Shown piece after piece: positions 5,422 through 6,315 of a stretch of 6,315 nucleotides of DNA. The stretch lies in the NCBI GenBank assembly GCA_035758545.1, contig DASTWQ010000005.1:1-6315 (forward strand). The letters run 5' to 3'. The notes beneath the pieces are model-generated. The model was not told the origin of the DNA. It saw nothing but the letters and a program-made list of their open reading frames with translations, and did not search any database. A program made the position numbers and the translations under genes. Source of the stretch: JAFDVN01 sp035758545. GTDB lineage: Bacteria > Acidobacteriota > Holophagae > Holophagales > Holophagaceae. Positions within the stretch are counted from its first letter, which is position 1. Each line of letters starts with the position of its first letter.

Positions 5422-6315
5422 TCAGTGGGTCAGCTTGTCCCCGACCAGCACTTCCTCCTGGCTGCGCAGCACGCGGCAGGTGGCGGTGCCGGCCTCGACG
5501 CGGACCACGATGGCCTGGCCGAGGTAGTGGACGAAGCTGGTCTGGGCCTTCTTGTCCTTGCCGTCCCCGACGGGCCAGGTGGCGGTGCGGCCCAGAAGCA
5601 GGATGTCCCCGACCTTGAAGCCGTCGTTGGAGCCGCGGTCGATGATGACCTGGTCGCTGAAGCCGTTCAGCTTCTGGGCGTCGCGGGTGTAGACCACCTC
5701 CGCGACGGGATCCTGCATCTTCACGGGCTCGTCGGTGTCCTTGCGGAGGTCCAACTTCATGTCGGACGGCTCGGTGAACCGGGTGAGATGGTCGCCGACC
5801 TGGATGACGTCCATGGAGCGCTCGATGGTGGCCACGGCGCCGTCGGGAGTGGTGTGGTCCACCCGCAGGATGCCCACCTGCTGCAGCACGTCCCCGAGGA
5901 GCTTCTTGGTCTCGGGGTGCTTGAGCTTGGTCTGGACGGTCTTGATGATCACGAACCGGTCCCCCTGACGGACACCCTGGGTCTCGCCGGCGTTCAGGTA
6001 GACCACGTCCCCGTCGCCGAGGATGGACTTGCCGTCATCCTTCTTGCCGGTGATCTGGAAGGCGCCGTTGCCCTTGTACCAGGCGTCGGCCCCGTCGGCG
6101 GCCACGAAGGGCTGCTGCACGAAGTCGGAGATGCTGTAGGCGAGTTCGGGACGACGGAGGGCGTTCACGTCCAGCTGCATGGGCTGGGCGCCGGTCACCT
6201 CCTCGGGGGTGGCGCCCTGGGGGCCGCGCCCGGCGTCGATGACGAGGGGATCGCCGGGGTAGATCCAATGCGGATCCTTGATCCACTGGTTCAGCTCCCA
6301 GATCTGGGGCCAGGC
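5422..6315 (-). CDS. LysM-domain protein, C-terminal part (5' end outside window)
   Basis: The frame runs from the right edge to TGA at 5422-5424, giving 297 visible residues. The GTG at 6198 is internal, because the frame continues upstream with clear domain sequence. Visible residues 2-26 (WPQIWELNQWIKDPHWIYPGDPLVI) are the end of a LysM domain, which in other proteins binds peptidoglycan; the protein is therefore probably periplasmic or cell-envelope bound. After a linker (LAYSISDFVQQPFVAADGADAW), two related modules follow: one with VVYLNAGETQGVRQGDRFVI and ending VGDHLTR, the other with QVIIDRGSNDGFKVGDILLL and ending VGDKLTH. These beta-rich G-x(5-7)-GD segments resemble those seen in envelope-associated proteins near LysM domains. 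No enzyme motif is seen. A signal peptide would lie beyond the window. Exact function is unknown. Confidence 0.87.
   Translation of the reverse strand, partial: AWPQIWELNQWIKDPHWIYPGDPLVIDAGRGPQGATPEEVTGAQPMQLDVNALRRPELAYSISDFVQQPFVAADGADAWYKGNGAFQITGKKDDGKSILGDGDVVYLNAGETQGVRQGDRFVIIKTVQTKLKHPETKKLLGDVLQQVGILRVDHTTPDGAVATIERSMDVIQVGDHLTRFTEPSDMKLDLRKDTDEPVKMQDPVAEVVYTRDAQKLNGFSDQVIIDRGSNDGFKVGDILLLGRTATWPVGDGKDKKAQTSFVHYLGQAIVVRVEAGTATCRVLRSQEEVLVGDKLTH

Overview
The window is a GC-rich chromosomal segment: third codon positions are mostly G or C, and a few AT-rich patches stand out. It carries housekeeping genes and no mobile elements, CRISPR, tRNA or rRNA. The gene content (a LysM protein with a PHWIYPGDPL-type segment, YebC, YbeY, RsmG, a GAF-GGDEF protein) suggests an Acidobacteriota-type bacterium, possibly of the Holophaga/Geothrix group. 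That placement is inferred from general resemblance and was not tested by a search.

Layout, left to right. (1) Bases 1-597 (+) hold the C-terminal end of a GAF-GGDEF diguanylate cyclase with an intact active site and I-site. (2) Bases 708-2120 (+) encode a secreted esterase/phytase-like beta-propeller protein. A strong GC hairpin at 2138-2162 separates it from the convergent genes that follow. (3) Bases 4570 down to 2184 form a minus-strand cluster: ybeY, an unnamed membrane TPR-like protein, and yebC. A consensus-like sigma70 promoter lies in front of ybeY, and a 14-bp hairpin lies between ybeY and the TPR gene. (4) Bases 4571-4790 are a divergent, partly AT-rich intergenic region. It contains the ybeY promoter, a run of ten C, a tandem 8-bp repeat and a possible seven-codon leader ORF that overlaps the start of the next gene. 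(5) Bases 4791-5369 (+) encode RsmG (GidB), the 16S rRNA G527 methyltransferase, ending at a bidirectional-looking hairpin at 5375-5400. (6) Bases 5422-6315 (-) hold the C-terminal part of a LysM protein with two copies of an internal module; its start lies beyond the right edge.

Functional theme: YbeY (rRNA processing and ribosome quality control), RsmG (16S modification) and YebC (translation or transcription factor family) make the middle of the window a small ribosome-related neighbourhood. The membrane TPR protein lies within it and has no assigned function. The most unusual points are the long, strongly basic C-terminal tail on YbeY with an AT-hook-like motif, the odd leader of rsmG (C10 tract plus a stop-start overlapping mini-ORF), and the duplicated module in the LysM protein. 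No clearly new multi-gene system is visible.
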